From the NCBI GenBank assembly GCA_963695805.1, contig CAVOHV010000005.1:310001-374000 (forward strand): DNA of 64,000 bases. The letters run 5' to 3'. The position numbers and the translations under genes were made by a program. Below the pieces are notes generated by a model that saw nothing but the letters and a program-made list of their open reading frames with translations, did no database searches and was not told the origin of the DNA. Positions 16,316 through 25,355 of this stretch are shown piece after piece (position 1 is the first letter of the stretch; each line of letters opens with the position of its first letter). Origin of the DNA: DASUPK01 sp963695805 (GTDB taxonomy: Bacteria > Actinomycetota > Thermoleophilia > Solirubrobacterales > 70-9).

Positions 16316-17626
16316 TCAGCCTCGGGCGGGAAGGCCGTTGGGCGATCGCGCTCCGCGCCCGTTGACCTCGAGGTCCGCGAACCGGTGGGCGAGCGCGGCA
16401 GGAAGTCGCGCGCGAACGAGAACCCCGTCTGCGCGATCCTCACGCTCGAGGTCACCAGCGACTTCGTGAAGCTCCGAAAGCCGATCACCGGCATCAAAGG
16501 GTATGAGCAGCTCCACTCGGATCAATGACCCCTTGACCGAATCGGCGATCTCGGCCCGCAGCTCGTCCAGCCCCTCGCCCGTCTCCGCCGCGACCAGCAC
16601 GGCATCGGGATGACGCAGTGAGAGCTCACGGCGCTCCTCCTCGTCGAGAAGATCGACCTTGTTCATAACGAGGATCCGTGGGGAGGCGCCAGCTCCTATC
16701 TCCTCGAGGGTGGCATCCGCGGCGGCGATCGAGTCCAGCCGCCGTGCCTCGGGCTCCGAGCCGTCGACGACGTGCAGGATCAGATCGGCGAGCACGGTCT
16801 CCTCGAGCGTCGCCTTGAAGGCCTCCACCAGCTGATGCGGGAGCTTGCGGATGAAACCGACCGTGTCGGTCAGCAGGTAGCGCCGGCCCTCGTAGTTGAA
16901 CGCCCGAGTGGTCGGATCCAGGGTGTGGAAGAGCCTCTCCCCCACGCCCACTTCGGCGCCGGTCAGGGCGTTGAGCAGAGTGGACTTACCGGCGTTCGTG
17001 TAGCCGGCCAGGGCGACCGAAGGAAGCGCGGCGCGCTCGCGCTCGGCCCGCATTACCCCCCGGTTCCGCTCCACCCCGCGGAGCTCGCGTCGCAGGGCCG
17101 TGATCCGGTCGCGAGCCAGACGGCGATCGGTCTCGATCTGGGACTCGCCGGGTCCGCGGGTGCCGATGCCGCCGTCAATGCGGCCCGCGCCGAGGCGCTC
17201 GAGATGCGTCCACAGGCCCCTCATGCGCGCGAGGTTGTACTCGAGCTGCGCCAACTCCACCTGGAGCTTGCCCTCGGCGGTGTGGGCGTGGTCGGCGAAG
17301 ATGTCGAGGATCACCGCTGTCCGGTCGATCACCGGGACCCCGAGCGCCTGCTCGAGGTTCCGTTCCTGGCGCGGAACCAGCTCGTCATCGCAGGCGACCA
17401 GGTTGGCGTCTGCCGCCGCTATCTCGCGCTTTAGCTCGACCAGCTTGCCGCGGCCCAGATAGCGGTCTGGATCGGGCCGGGCGCGAGCCTGCGTGAGCTC
17501 GCCGGCGGTGGCCACCCCCGCCGTGCGCAACAGCTCCTTCAGCTCGGCGAGCGGGTCGTCCCCGTGGTCTCTATCGCTGACGACGCCGATTGCGAAAGCC
17601 CGCTGGCGTGCGCGCGGGTTGACCAC
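16316..17626 (-). CDS. hflX: Ribosome-associated GTPase HflX
   Basis: About 436 residues. N-terminal HflX domain (DPLAELKELLRTAGV, PDPDRYLGRGKLVELK, DRTAVILDIFADHAHT, GERL), the glycine-rich linker RIDGGIGTRGPGESQ, then the G domain with ALAGYTNAGKSTLL (G1), DTVGFIRKLP (G3) and NKVDLL (G4). HflX splits stalled 70S ribosomes under stress. GTG 17624-17626 (VNPRARQRAFAIG) is chosen because a GGAG lies 8 bases upstream; GTG 17687 is an alternative. The open frame further upstream is antisense overlap with the next gene. Confidence 0.92.
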   Translation of the reverse strand: MVNPRARQRAFAIGVVSDRDHGDDPLAELKELLRTAGVATAGELTQARARPDPDRYLGRGKLVELKREIAAADANLVACDDELVPRQERNLEQALGVPVIDRTAVILDIFADHAHTAEGKLQVELAQLEYNLARMRGLWTHLERLGAGRIDGGIGTRGPGESQIETDRRLARDRITALRRELRGVERNRGVMRAERERAALPSVALAGYTNAGKSTLLNALTGAEVGVGERLFHTLDPTTRAFNYEGRRYLLTDTVGFIRKLPHQLVEAFKATLEETVLADLILHVVDGSEPEARRLDSIAAADATLEEIGAGASPRILVMNKVDLLDEEERRELSLRHPDAVLVAAETGEGLDELRAEIADSVKGSLIRVELLIPFDAGDRLSELHEVAGDLEREDRADGVLVRARLPAALAHRFADLEVNGRGARSPNGLPARG

Positions 17627-17730
17627 GCCGGCCGCTCCGTTCTCATGGCGGCCCTCGGACAGGCGTCCGTTGCGGTTCCTCTGCACTCCCTTGATGGTAG
17701 AACCAGCGGGTCCGCCGCGGCGATGCTCGG

Positions 17731-18612
17731 TCAGGCGGCCGGCTGTGGCGCCACGCGCCCTTCGCCCGCCTTCTGCGGCACGAGCGGAAGCAGCGCCGCC
17801 GCACCGATCACCGCGACGAACGCCAGGCAGCGGGCGACCACGTCGAGTGCATCCGAGCCCAGGGGATCGCCGAAGACGAGGACTCCGCCGGTGATGGCGG
17901 ACAGCGTGGCGCTGGCGGAGAAGGCGACGATCACGGCCATGGGCTCGCCGAGCTGCAGTCCACGGGCGAGTGCCAGAAAGCCACCGATCCCGCCGACGAT
18001 TGCCATCGCGGTCCAGGGACTGAACACGCTCAGCGGCGAGGAGGGAACGGTCTCTGCGAGGGCCTTGATCGCGACGTCGGAGACACCGATCGATGTCCCT
18101 GCGGCGACGGCGAGCAGGAGCCACCCGCTGCTGATGAGGCGCCGGTGCGCGGAGGCGACCAACAGCGCGCCGGAGAGGGCGAGCGTCCCACCCTCGAAGG
18201 CGAGCATGGTCGAATGGGTGAAGGCACCGTCCTCCTTCGCGTGCCCGGCGGTCAACGCCAGGAAGCCGAGGCCTGCCGCGCAGAGCCCGAGCCCGATCAG
18301 GTCGCGTGTCCCCACCGCGACCCCGAACCAGCGGCGCGCCGGGACGGCCAGCAGGGCGAGCCCGCCGGCGATCACGGCCTGGACAAGCGACAGTGGCGCC
18401 ATCGAAAGAGCCACAACGTGCAGTGCCCAGCCGAGGGCGGCGAGCGCGAATCCGATCACCCACCAGCGGGAGCGAAACAGTGCGGCCGCGCTCCGCAGCG
18501 GGCTCCGCATCGCGACATCGGGCGCGGCGACGGCGCCGCGGTGCTTGCAGAGCATGGCCACCCCCGTGAAGGCGGCACATCCAAGCGCCAGTATCAGTCC
18601 GATTTCACTCAT
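17731..18612 (-). CDS. DMT/NIPA-like integral membrane protein
   Basis: 293 residues with about nine hydrophobic helices and the small-residue pattern of the drug/metabolite transporter superfamily (LVQAVIAGGLALLAVPARR; GEPMAVIVAFSASATLSAITGG). The two-repeat layout resembles NIPA-type magnesium or EamA-type carriers. The substrate is not readable. It lies downstream of dapL with a 132-bp leader and upstream of hflX. Confidence 0.75.
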   Translation of the reverse strand: MSEIGLILALGCAAFTGVAMLCKHRGAVAAPDVAMRSPLRSAAALFRSRWWVIGFALAALGWALHVVALSMAPLSLVQAVIAGGLALLAVPARRWFGVAVGTRDLIGLGLCAAGLGFLALTAGHAKEDGAFTHSTMLAFEGGTLALSGALLVASAHRRLISSGWLLLAVAAGTSIGVSDVAIKALAETVPSSPLSVFSPWTAMAIVGGIGGFLALARGLQLGEPMAVIVAFSASATLSAITGGVLVFGDPLGSDALDVVARCLAFVAVIGAAALLPLVPQKAGEGRVAPQPAA

Positions 18613-18744
18613 TGAATGGTCGGTCGGCCTTCCAAGCTCTCGCCTTTAGCTGAGCGGCCGATAAAGGCCGATTCGCCCCCCCGGGGGCGGTCCCGGGGCA
18701 CGCTACGGACTCGCGGGGTCCTGCGCGCCGGTTCCGCCTACCCG
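18613..18744 (-). promoter_or_regulatory. Structured leader between dapL and the DMT-like gene
   Basis: Non-coding. On the minus strand gcctta-type complementarity gives a 7-bp stem (GCCTTTA and TAAAGGC around 18650-18676), and a run of C then G around 18675-18692 gives a second GC-rich stem. There is no T-tract. It may be a terminator for dapL, a cis-regulatory leader of the transporter, or simply GC-rich spacer. No known riboswitch is recognised. Confidence 0.25.
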
Positions 18745-19938
18745 CTAAGGGCTCAGATGAACCCGCAGGCGCTGCACCGCCTCGGTGAGCAGCTCGTCGG
18801 GCGTCGTCAGGGAGATCCGGAAGAAGCCCTCGCCGCTTGAACCGTACATGGATCCAGGCGAGACCACCACTGCCGCCTCCTCCAGGACCATCTCCGCGAA
18901 GGAGGCGGAGGTGTGGCCGCTCGGCACCGGCGCCCAGATGTAGATGGTGCCCTTGGGGGCCTCCACCTCGACCCCGATGTCCCGAAGAGCCCCCACGACC
19001 AGATCCCGGCGCCGCTCGTAGATCCCGCACATCTCCTCGACCGCGCCCCGGGGCCCGCGCAGCGCCGCGGCGCCTGCGAGTTGGACCGCCTCGAAGAGTC
19101 CTGAGTCCACGTTGGTCTTCAGCCGCCAGTAGGTCTTGATCGCCTCGGCGTTGCCCAGGATCGCCGCGCAGCGCCAGCCGGTCATGTTGTAGCCCTTGGA
19201 GAGGGAGAAGACCTCGACCCCGACCTCCTTGGCGCCGGGAGTCGCCAGGAAGCTGGGCGCGACGTAGCCGTCGTAGGTGGTCTCCGAGTAGGCGTTGTCG
19301 TGGACGACCAGGATCTCGTGTCGCTCGGCGAGCTCGACCACTTGCTCGAAGAATCCGTCGGGCACCACCGCGCCTGTGGGGTTGTTCGGGTAGTTGATGA
19401 ACAGCAGCCGCGCGGCGTCGAGCTTCTCCGCCGCGATCGCGGCCAGGTCAGGGACAAAACCGAGATCCGGCCGGAGCGGAAGCAGATAGGCCTCCGCGCC
19501 GGCGAGCACCGGTCCACTCGTGTACACCGGGTAGCCGGGATCGGAGGCAAGGGCGACGTCGCCCGGATCGAGGAACGCGAAACAGAGGTTGTAGATGCAC
19601 TCCTTCGCTCCGATCGCCGGGATCACCTCGGTGACGGGATCGATCTCCACGCCGAAGCGCTGCAGGTAGAAGTCAGCGAAGGCCTCGCGGAACTCCCGGC
19701 GGCCGCGATTGCTCGGATACCGCTGGGCCTCGGGGTCGCCGACCGCCTCCCGCATCGCATCGACGATGTACCGGAACGTCGGAGTATCCGGGTCGCCGAT
19801 ACCGAGGCTGATCACGTCGATGCCCTCGTCGCGCTTCGCCTCGATTCGCTGCTCCAGCTCGGCGAACATGTACGGCGGGATCGCCTCCAGCCGCTGGGAC
19901 GGAGCGGCCAGCCCCTTCTTCTTGGTCGGTGCTGCCAT
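18745..19938 (-). CDS. dapL: LL-diaminopimelate aminotransferase
   Basis: 397 residues, PLP fold type I aminotransferase. SLGIGDPDTPT, YPSNRGRREFREA, NYPNNPTGAV and the PLP lysine K248 in SLSKGYNMTGWR match DapL rather than generic aspartate aminotransferases. It converts tetrahydrodipicolinate with glutamate directly to LL-diaminopimelate, bypassing the succinylase and dehydrogenase steps. It follows dapF on the same strand, and with dapA and dapB (37-39 kb) completes the aminotransferase route to LL-DAP. Confidence 0.87.
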   Translation of the reverse strand: MAAPTKKKGLAAPSQRLEAIPPYMFAELEQRIEAKRDEGIDVISLGIGDPDTPTFRYIVDAMREAVGDPEAQRYPSNRGRREFREAFADFYLQRFGVEIDPVTEVIPAIGAKECIYNLCFAFLDPGDVALASDPGYPVYTSGPVLAGAEAYLLPLRPDLGFVPDLAAIAAEKLDAARLLFINYPNNPTGAVVPDGFFEQVVELAERHEILVVHDNAYSETTYDGYVAPSFLATPGAKEVGVEVFSLSKGYNMTGWRCAAILGNAEAIKTYWRLKTNVDSGLFEAVQLAGAAALRGPRGAVEEMCGIYERRRDLVVGALRDIGVEVEAPKGTIYIWAPVPSGHTSASFAEMVLEEAAVVVSPGSMYGSSGEGFFRISLTTPDELLTEAVQRLRVHLSP

Positions 19939-19957
19939 TCGAAGCCGGAAGAGTAGG

Positions 19958-20800
19958 TCAGCCGAGGCCTTCGAGCGCCCGCAGCAGCTCCACCGATAGC
20001 TCGCCTGCGAAGATCGGCTCGGCCCAGCCGGTCAGCCGCACGGAAAGATCCTCGCCGATCTCGACCTCGAGCTCGCCACCGTCGAGCTGCACGGTGAGCC
20101 GGCGCGGGGCGCCGGCCAGATGTGCGGCGATCGCGGCCCCGGAGGCCCCGGTCCCCGAGGCGAGTGTCTCCCCCACCCCGCGCTCGAAGATCCGGGCGCG
20201 CACTCGATCGCCGTCGACCCGGTAGAAGCTCACGTTCGTCCGGTTCGGGAACAGCGGGCTGTTCTCGATCTCGGGGCCGATCGCAGCCAGATTGAGGGAC
20301 TCGAGCTCGTCGCCCGCCTCGATCGCGCATTGGGGATTACCGATCGAGACGTGCTGAAAGGACCACGACCGGCCCGCGGCCACGACCTCGCCCCTGCCGT
20401 CCTCCGCTCCGGAGGGGTAGTCGTCCGACGTGGTGCTCGCCCTGCCCATCTCGAGCGTCACCTCGCGGTCGGAGCGAATCGTGGGGGTGATGGGCCCGGC
20501 CTTGGTCAGGATCGTGAAGCTGTCGGCGTCCGTCCAGCCGGAGCGGCGGAGGTAGAGGACCGCCTCTCGGGCGCCGTTGCCGGACAGTTCGGCCTCGGAC
20601 CCATCGGGGTTGAAGATGCGCAGCTCGGCCACGTAGCCCGGGTCCTCGACCGGCGCGAGCAGCAGGAGCCCATCCGAGCCCACGCCGAAATGCGGGTCGC
20701 AGATCCGCCTGATCCGTCCCGGGGTCGGCTCCCATGGGAGCGCCGCGGCCTCGACGATCAGGTAGTCGTTGCCGAGAGCGGTCCACTTCTCGAACTTCAT
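19958..20800 (-). CDS. dapF: DapF-like epimerase with both catalytic cysteines replaced by serine
   Basis: 280 residues with the DapF fold markers FEKWTALGNDYLIVE, HFGVGSDGLLLL, FNPDGSEAEL, IGNPQCAI, NRTNVSF, ERGVGETLASGTGAS. In authentic DapF the two bases are cysteines in CGNGxR and ACGTGA. Here these positions are Ser73 (ELSGNGAR, codon TCC) and Ser215 (LASGTGA, codon TCG); E208-R209 are kept. The location after miaA and before dapL supports a role in LL- to meso-DAP conversion. Either Ser supports catalysis, or the product is LL-DAP peptidoglycan and this protein does something else. Confidence 0.85.
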   Translation of the reverse strand: MKFEKWTALGNDYLIVEAAALPWEPTPGRIRRICDPHFGVGSDGLLLLAPVEDPGYVAELRIFNPDGSEAELSGNGAREAVLYLRRSGWTDADSFTILTKAGPITPTIRSDREVTLEMGRASTTSDDYPSGAEDGRGEVVAAGRSWSFQHVSIGNPQCAIEAGDELESLNLAAIGPEIENSPLFPNRTNVSFYRVDGDRVRARIFERGVGETLASGTGASGAAIAAHLAGAPRRLTVQLDGGELEVEIGEDLSVRLTGWAEPIFAGELSVELLRALEGLG

Positions 20801-20816
20801 TCCCCCGCCTCCGGCA

Positions 20817-21698
20817 CTAGAGAAGCTCCATGATCTCGTCGGCCACCTCTACATCGTCACGACCCGTGCGGTCAATCACCCTGACATCCTCCATCCGTCG
20901 CATCCAGGTGAGCTGACGACGCGCGTACTGGCGGTGGGCGCGCTTCATTGCGGGCGGATTGCCATCCAGGAGCTCCTCGAAGCCGAGCGCCGCGCGTGCC
21001 GTACGGGAGGCGCCCACGGCCGCGGCCCGCCTGGCCTCGTCCGCGGCCGCCGAGGCGACCATCTCGTCGACCCGCTCGTCGATGCGCTCGCCGAGCTGTC
21101 CCCGTGCCATCGAGAGGCCTACCAGCAGCGTCGGGTGGCGGAGCTCCGCCGTCCACAGCCGCTCTGAGCCCCGGGCCGGCTCGATGCCCGCGCGGGACAG
21201 CTCGGTGAGGCGGGCAATCCGCTTGCGGTCATTCGGGTCGACTCCGGCCACGTACTCGGGGTCGAGCTCCGCATGAAGCGCTGCCGATCCCCGCTCAGCC
21301 AGCTCGAGCTCCACCTTCCGGCGAATCTCCTCCGGGACCGGCGGGCGCAGGTCCAGGTCGGCCAGGGCCGCGCGCAGGTACAGGCCTGTGCCACCGACCA
21401 CGATGGGGCGCCGGCCCTCGGCGAGCAGGGAATCGATCTCAACGTGGGCGAGCTCGGCGAAGCGGCCGGCGCTGAACTCCTCGGTCGGGTCGACGAATGA
21501 GAGGAGCCTGTGGTCGAGTTGCGCCTGCTGCTGGGCATCGGCTGCGGCGCTCAGGACCTCCAGCCCACGGTAGACCTGGATCGAGTCGCAGTTCACCGCC
21601 ACCGGGTCCTCCCCACGTTCGCGCAGGCGCTCGGCCACCGCGATCGCTACGCCCGTCTTGCCCACCGCCGTCGGGCCGAAGAGGGCGAGGACCTTCAA
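20817..21698 (-). CDS. miaA: tRNA dimethylallyltransferase
   Basis: 293 residues. P-loop LALFGPTAVGKTGVA at residues 4-18, then NCDSIQVYRGLEV (DSxQ), HRLLSFVDP, VVGGTGLYLRAAL and ARRQLTWMRR. It adds dimethylallyl to N6 of A37 in UNN-decoding tRNAs. Its ATG overlaps the miaB stop (ATGA), so miaB and miaA, which act in sequence on the same base, are translationally coupled. DapF starts 17 bp downstream. Confidence 0.95.
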   Translation of the reverse strand: MKVLALFGPTAVGKTGVAIAVAERLRERGEDPVAVNCDSIQVYRGLEVLSAAADAQQQAQLDHRLLSFVDPTEEFSAGRFAELAHVEIDSLLAEGRRPIVVGGTGLYLRAALADLDLRPPVPEEIRRKVELELAERGSAALHAELDPEYVAGVDPNDRKRIARLTELSRAGIEPARGSERLWTAELRHPTLLVGLSMARGQLGERIDERVDEMVASAAADEARRAAAVGASRTARAALGFEELLDGNPPAMKRAHRQYARRQLTWMRRMEDVRVIDRTGRDDVEVADEIMELL

Positions 21699-23014
21699 GC
21701 GGCTCGGCTGAGCAGGCGCTCCGATCCGCTCAGCGTGGCCGAGGTCGCTCCGCCGATCTCGACCTCGATCAGCTCGCCCGGAGCGGCGGTTCCATCGAAG
21801 TTGACGGTCTTGTTGTGGCGGGAACGGCCGCGCAGGCGGGAGGGATCCGTCCGACTCGGGCCCTCGACCAGCACCTCCATCGTCCGCCCGACGAAGCGCT
21901 CGGCCCGCTCGCGCGCCCTGCGCTGGACCAGCTCCACCAGGCGTTCCATCCGCTCGCGTTTGACCGCGTGCGAGAGCTGGTCGGCGAGATCGGCCGCCTC
22001 GGTCCCCCGCCGCGGGGAGAAGATGAAGGTGAAAGCGCCGTCGTACCCGACCTCGTCGACGACCTCGAGGGTCTCCGCGAAATCCGCCTCGCTCTCACCC
22101 GGGAAGCCGACGATGATGTCGGTCGTGATCGCGCAGTCGGGCACGTGCTCGCGGATCAGCGCAACGCGGTCCATATAGCGCTCGCGGTTGTAGGTGCGGC
22201 GCATTCGCTTGAGCACCCCGCTCGAGCCGGACTGGAGCGGCAGGTGGATGTGCTCACAGAGCGACGGCAGCTCGGCGTGGGCCCGGACCACCTCCTCGCG
22301 CATGTCCTTGGGGTGCGGGCTCGTATAGCGAATCCTGTCGATCCCGTCGATCGCGTCGACTTGACCCAGCAGGTCAGCGAAGCCGATCCGGCTCTCCTTG
22401 GGCAGATCCCGCCCATAGCTGTTCACGTTCTGCCCGAGCAGCGTCACTTCGCGGACGCCGTCTGCCGCAAGGCGCTCGACCTCGGCGAGCAGCTCGCCGG
22501 GATCACGGCTCATCTCACGGCCGCGCACCGATGGGACGATGCAGTACGAGCAGACGCAGTTGCAGCCCTGGGAGATCTGCAGCCAGGCCTGGAACTCCCG
22601 CTCGCGCTTCATCGGCAGATGGCCGGAGACGTCCTCGAACTCGAAGTAGCCCTGTGCGGTCAGCGAGTCGGAGGTCAGGAACTCGGCGAGGCGGTGGATC
22701 TGGCCGGGCCCGAAGGCGACGTCGACGAACGGGAAGCGGCGGAAGACCTCCTCCTTCACCGACTGCGCCCAGCAACCTCCGACGCCGACCACTCGCCCCG
22801 GATCCTCCGACTTGAGCCGCTTCGCCTCGCCCAGGTGCGCGATGAAGCGGTTGTCGGCGGATTCGCGGATCGAGCAGGTGTTGAAGAGGATCAGGTCAGC
22901 GCCCTCGCGGTCCTCTGACTCGGCATAGCCGAGGGAGTGGAGCATCCCCTTCATCCGCTCGGAGTCGTGCTCGTTCATCTGGCACCCGAAGGTGGTGAGG
23001 TGGTAGCGACGCAT
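21695..23014 (-). CDS. miaB: tRNA-2-methylthio-N6-dimethylallyladenosine synthase
   Basis: About 439 residues. N-terminal UPF0004 domain with cluster cysteines in FGCQMNEHDSER, FNTCSIRE and GVGGCWAQ; radical-SAM motif CxxxCxxC in QGCNCVCSYCIVP; C-terminal TRAM domain. It inserts the methylthio group at C2 of i6A37. I use ATG 23012-23014 (MRRYHLTTFGCQ); a TTG three codons upstream is also possible. Confidence 0.95.
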   Translation of the reverse strand: MRRYHLTTFGCQMNEHDSERMKGMLHSLGYAESEDREGADLILFNTCSIRESADNRFIAHLGEAKRLKSEDPGRVVGVGGCWAQSVKEEVFRRFPFVDVAFGPGQIHRLAEFLTSDSLTAQGYFEFEDVSGHLPMKREREFQAWLQISQGCNCVCSYCIVPSVRGREMSRDPGELLAEVERLAADGVREVTLLGQNVNSYGRDLPKESRIGFADLLGQVDAIDGIDRIRYTSPHPKDMREEVVRAHAELPSLCEHIHLPLQSGSSGVLKRMRRTYNRERYMDRVALIREHVPDCAITTDIIVGFPGESEADFAETLEVVDEVGYDGAFTFIFSPRRGTEAADLADQLSHAVKRERMERLVELVQRRARERAERFVGRTMEVLVEGPSRTDPSRLRGRSRHNKTVNFDGTAAPGELIEVEIGGATSATLSGSERLLSRAA

Positions 23015-23052
23015 CGCGCTCAATGTAGCGGCGGGCCGCCCGGCGTGAGGCC

Positions 23053-23688
23053 CTAGGGAGTGGGACCGGCGGTGACGGTCAGGGTGCCCTCCATCCCGGC
23101 CTCCCGGTGACCGGGGACGGTGCAGTAGTAGTCGTACTCACCCGGCGCCAGATTGGCGAGCTGGACCGACTCCGTGTTGTTCGTAAACGGCTGCACCTCG
23201 CCGAGCACGTTGCCGTTCGCGGTAGAGACGGCGATGCTGTGCGGAACCGGCGACGGGTTGTCATAGGTGATCGTCACGTTCCCAGGCTTCGCCATGAGCC
23301 CGTTCGGATCGAAGACCAGCCCCCCATCGGCGGGCGAGGACACGGCCAGGGTCTCGGTGGCTCCGGTGGCACCGGTGGCACCGGTGGCACCGGTGGTCTG
23401 GGTGGCCCCCGTGGCCCCGGTGGCCCCAGTGGACTGGGTGGTCCCGGAGGTCTCGGGCTGCGGCTCCTCCTTGGCAAGCTCCGCATTGCGCTTGTCCTGC
23501 TCGTCCTTCGACTTGACAACCGCAAACGCCATGGTCGTCCCGACGACCGCCGCGAAGAGGACGATTCCGCCGACCATCAGCGCGCGGCTGGTCGGAAACC
23601 GATCGCTCTCGCGGATGCCGAAGAAGGCCAGCCCCACCGCGGCAATCACCAGCACGATCCCGATCACGAAGAAGAAATTGCCGTCCAT
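23053..23688 (-). CDS. Membrane-anchored cupredoxin with a Thr-Gly-Ala repeat linker
   Basis: 211 residues. Two hydrophobic helices (about 6-24 and 36-57), a charged segment, a low-complexity linker of TGA tripeptides (about 84-111), and a C-terminal plastocyanin-like domain. The type 1 copper ligands are all present: H150 (PHSI), C189 (YYCTVPGH), H194 and M199. It probably carries electrons outside the membrane, as a small blue copper protein tethered by the linker. No oxidase or reductase gene is adjacent. Confidence 0.8.
   Translation of the reverse strand: MDGNFFFVIGIVLVIAAVGLAFFGIRESDRFPTSRALMVGGIVLFAAVVGTTMAFAVVKSKDEQDKRNAELAKEEPQPETSGTTQSTGATGATGATQTTGATGATGATGATETLAVSSPADGGLVFDPNGLMAKPGNVTITYDNPSPVPHSIAVSTANGNVLGEVQPFTNNTESVQLANLAPGEYDYYCTVPGHREAGMEGTLTVTAGPTP
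23357..23449. repeat. Tandem 9-bp repeats encoding the TGA linker
   Basis: Plus-strand units of ggcaccggt/ggccccggt repeat about ten times in frame, encoding Thr-Gly-Ala on the minus strand, with drifted units between. The opposite strand reads as a collagen-like GGTGG frame, which is an artefact. Slippage would change linker length in multiples of three residues. Confidence 0.8.
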
Positions 23689-23742
23689 TCGGCGCGGATC
23701 CTACCCGTGCGAGCCGACCGTGGTCAGGCGCGGACCGGCGGG

Positions 23743-24204
23743 TCAGGCCGCGTCGCGAAGGCGCCGCTCCGCGCCCCGCACGGCGTCGTAGGCGAGCTCC
23801 AGCGGATAGCCCCGCCTGACCAGCAGGCCCAGGGCGCGCTCGCGCTCCCGCTCAGTTCCGCAGCTCATGCCGCGAGCGAGGAGCAGCGAGGTCGCCCGCT
23901 CGAGCTGAGCGGACTCATCGTCCCCCCCGAGGGCCGCCTCGATGTGCTGCAGGGCCACCCCGCGCCCCTCCAGCGCCTGGACGATCCGATCCGGCCCCCA
24001 GCCCGCCAGCAGGCGCTTGTCGTCGGCGTAGCGGCGGGCGAAGCTCGCGTCGTCGATCGCTCCCGCCTCGGCGAGGAGCGCGATGACCTCCTCGATCTCC
24101 GCATCCTGGACCCCGCGCTCGGCGAGCCAGCCCCGGAGCTCGGACTGGGTGCGCTCCTTGTACCCGAGCGCCTTGAGCGCGAGCTCGTAGGCGTCCTGGG
24201 GCAC
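23743..24204 (-). CDS. recX: RecX regulatory protein
   Basis: 153 residues of three-helix repeats typical of RecX (ALKALGYKERTQSELRGWL; EVIALLAEAGAIDDASFARR; ALGLLVRRGYPLELAYDAVR). RecX binds RecA filaments and limits recombinase activity. It starts four bases after recA ends, in the usual recA-recX order. Confidence 0.92.
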   Translation of the reverse strand: MPQDAYELALKALGYKERTQSELRGWLAERGVQDAEIEEVIALLAEAGAIDDASFARRYADDKRLLAGWGPDRIVQALEGRGVALQHIEAALGGDDESAQLERATSLLLARGMSCGTERERERALGLLVRRGYPLELAYDAVRGAERRLRDAA

Positions 24205-24207
24205 CCC

Positions 24208-25338
24208 CTAAGCGGCCTTCTTCTCGGGCTTCTTCGCCGGCTTCACGGCCTCGACGGTCTCGGCGGCGTCGGCTTCCTTCTCGGCCTCGGGGCGCGCCTC
24301 CGCGTCGGCGCCGATGCCGAGCTTCGCGTGGATCTTCGTCTCGAGCTCGGCCGCGAGCTCCGGGTTGTCGCGCAGGAACTCCTTGGTGTTGTTGCGGCCC
24401 TGGCCGAGCCGCGTCTCGCCGTGGGAGAAGAACGAGCCTGACTTCTGGATCAGGTCGTGCTCCAGGGCCATGTCGATCAGGGCGCCCTCCTTCGAGATGC
24501 CGACGCCGTACTCGATGTCGAACTCGGCCTGGCGGAACGGCGGCGCCACCTTGTTCTTGACCACCTTGACCCGGACGCGGTTGCCCACCGCCTCGGTGCC
24601 CTCCTTGAGCGTCTCGATCCGGCGGATGTCGAGCCGCTGCGAGGAATAGAACTTCAGCGCCCGGCCGCCCGGCTGGGTCTCCGGCGAGCCGAACATCACG
24701 CCGATCTTCTCGCGGATCTGGTTGGTGAACAGGCAGATCGTGTTTGCACGACTCAGGTTGCCCGCCAGCTTGCGCAACGCCTGGGACATCAGGCGCGCCT
24801 GCAGCCCGACGTGCTGGTCGCCCATCTGGCCCTCGAGCTCCACCCGCGGCGTCAGCGCGGCTACCGAGTCAACCGCGACCACATCGACGGCGCCGGAGCG
24901 CACCAGCACGTCGACGATCTCCAGGGCCTGCTCGCCGTAGTCGGGCTGGGAGATCATCAGCTCGTCGGTGTTGACTCCGATCTTCCGCGCGTAGACGGGA
25001 TCGAGCGCGTGCTCGGTGTCGACGAAGGCGCAGACCCCTCCGCGCGCCTGGGCCTCGGCGATTATGTGGTAGACCAGCGTCGTCTTTCCGGACGACTCCG
25101 GCCCGAAGATCTCGACGATGCGCCCGCGTGGCACCCCGCCGACGCCCAGGGCGATATCCAGCGGAAGGGCGCCGGTTGAAATCGCCTCGACGTTCAATGC
25201 TCCGATGTCGCCAAGCTTCATCAGCGCGCCCTGGCCGAACTCCTTCTCGATCTGCGTCACCGCCGCCTGCAGCGCCTGGTCGCGCGCCTTCGCGTCCTTC
25301 TCGCCGGCCTCTCTCAAATTGGGCTTCTGATCTGCCAT
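24208..25338 (-). CDS. recA: Recombinase RecA
   Basis: 376 residues. Walker A GPESSGKTT at residues 79-87, VDTEHALDPVYARKIGV, DSVAALTPRVELEGQMGD, LRKLAGNLSR and the DNA-binding loop QIREKIGVMFGSPETQPGGRALKFY. The C-terminus is acidic then lysine-rich (PAKKPEKKAA). A good ribosome-binding site (GAGGTGA) precedes ATG 25338. It catalyses homologous pairing and triggers SOS cleavage. No LexA box is obvious in the 17-bp gap to thpR, so the promoter is probably further upstream. Confidence 0.98.
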   Translation of the reverse strand: MADQKPNLREAGEKDAKARDQALQAAVTQIEKEFGQGALMKLGDIGALNVEAISTGALPLDIALGVGGVPRGRIVEIFGPESSGKTTLVYHIIAEAQARGGVCAFVDTEHALDPVYARKIGVNTDELMISQPDYGEQALEIVDVLVRSGAVDVVAVDSVAALTPRVELEGQMGDQHVGLQARLMSQALRKLAGNLSRANTICLFTNQIREKIGVMFGSPETQPGGRALKFYSSQRLDIRRIETLKEGTEAVGNRVRVKVVKNKVAPPFRQAEFDIEYGVGISKEGALIDMALEHDLIQKSGSFFSHGETRLGQGRNNTKEFLRDNPELAAELETKIHAKLGIGADAEARPEAEKEADAAETVEAVKPAKKPEKKAA

Positions 25339-25355
25339 TGGGTCACCTCTCTGCT

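Noticed and set aside
17627..18580. N-terminal extension of the hflX frame
   Set aside because: It overlaps the DMT-like gene in another frame and reads as Arg/Gly-rich noise; HflX homology starts after 17626.
21497..22918. 473-codon plus-strand open frame
   Set aside because: It is antisense to miaB and miaA, whose motifs are unambiguous; long shadow frames are normal at this GC content.
23107..24441. Plus-strand frame with collagen-like Gly-rich repeats
   Set aside because: It is the antisense of the TGA linker of the cupredoxin and of recX; no domain, and the minus-strand genes are well supported.
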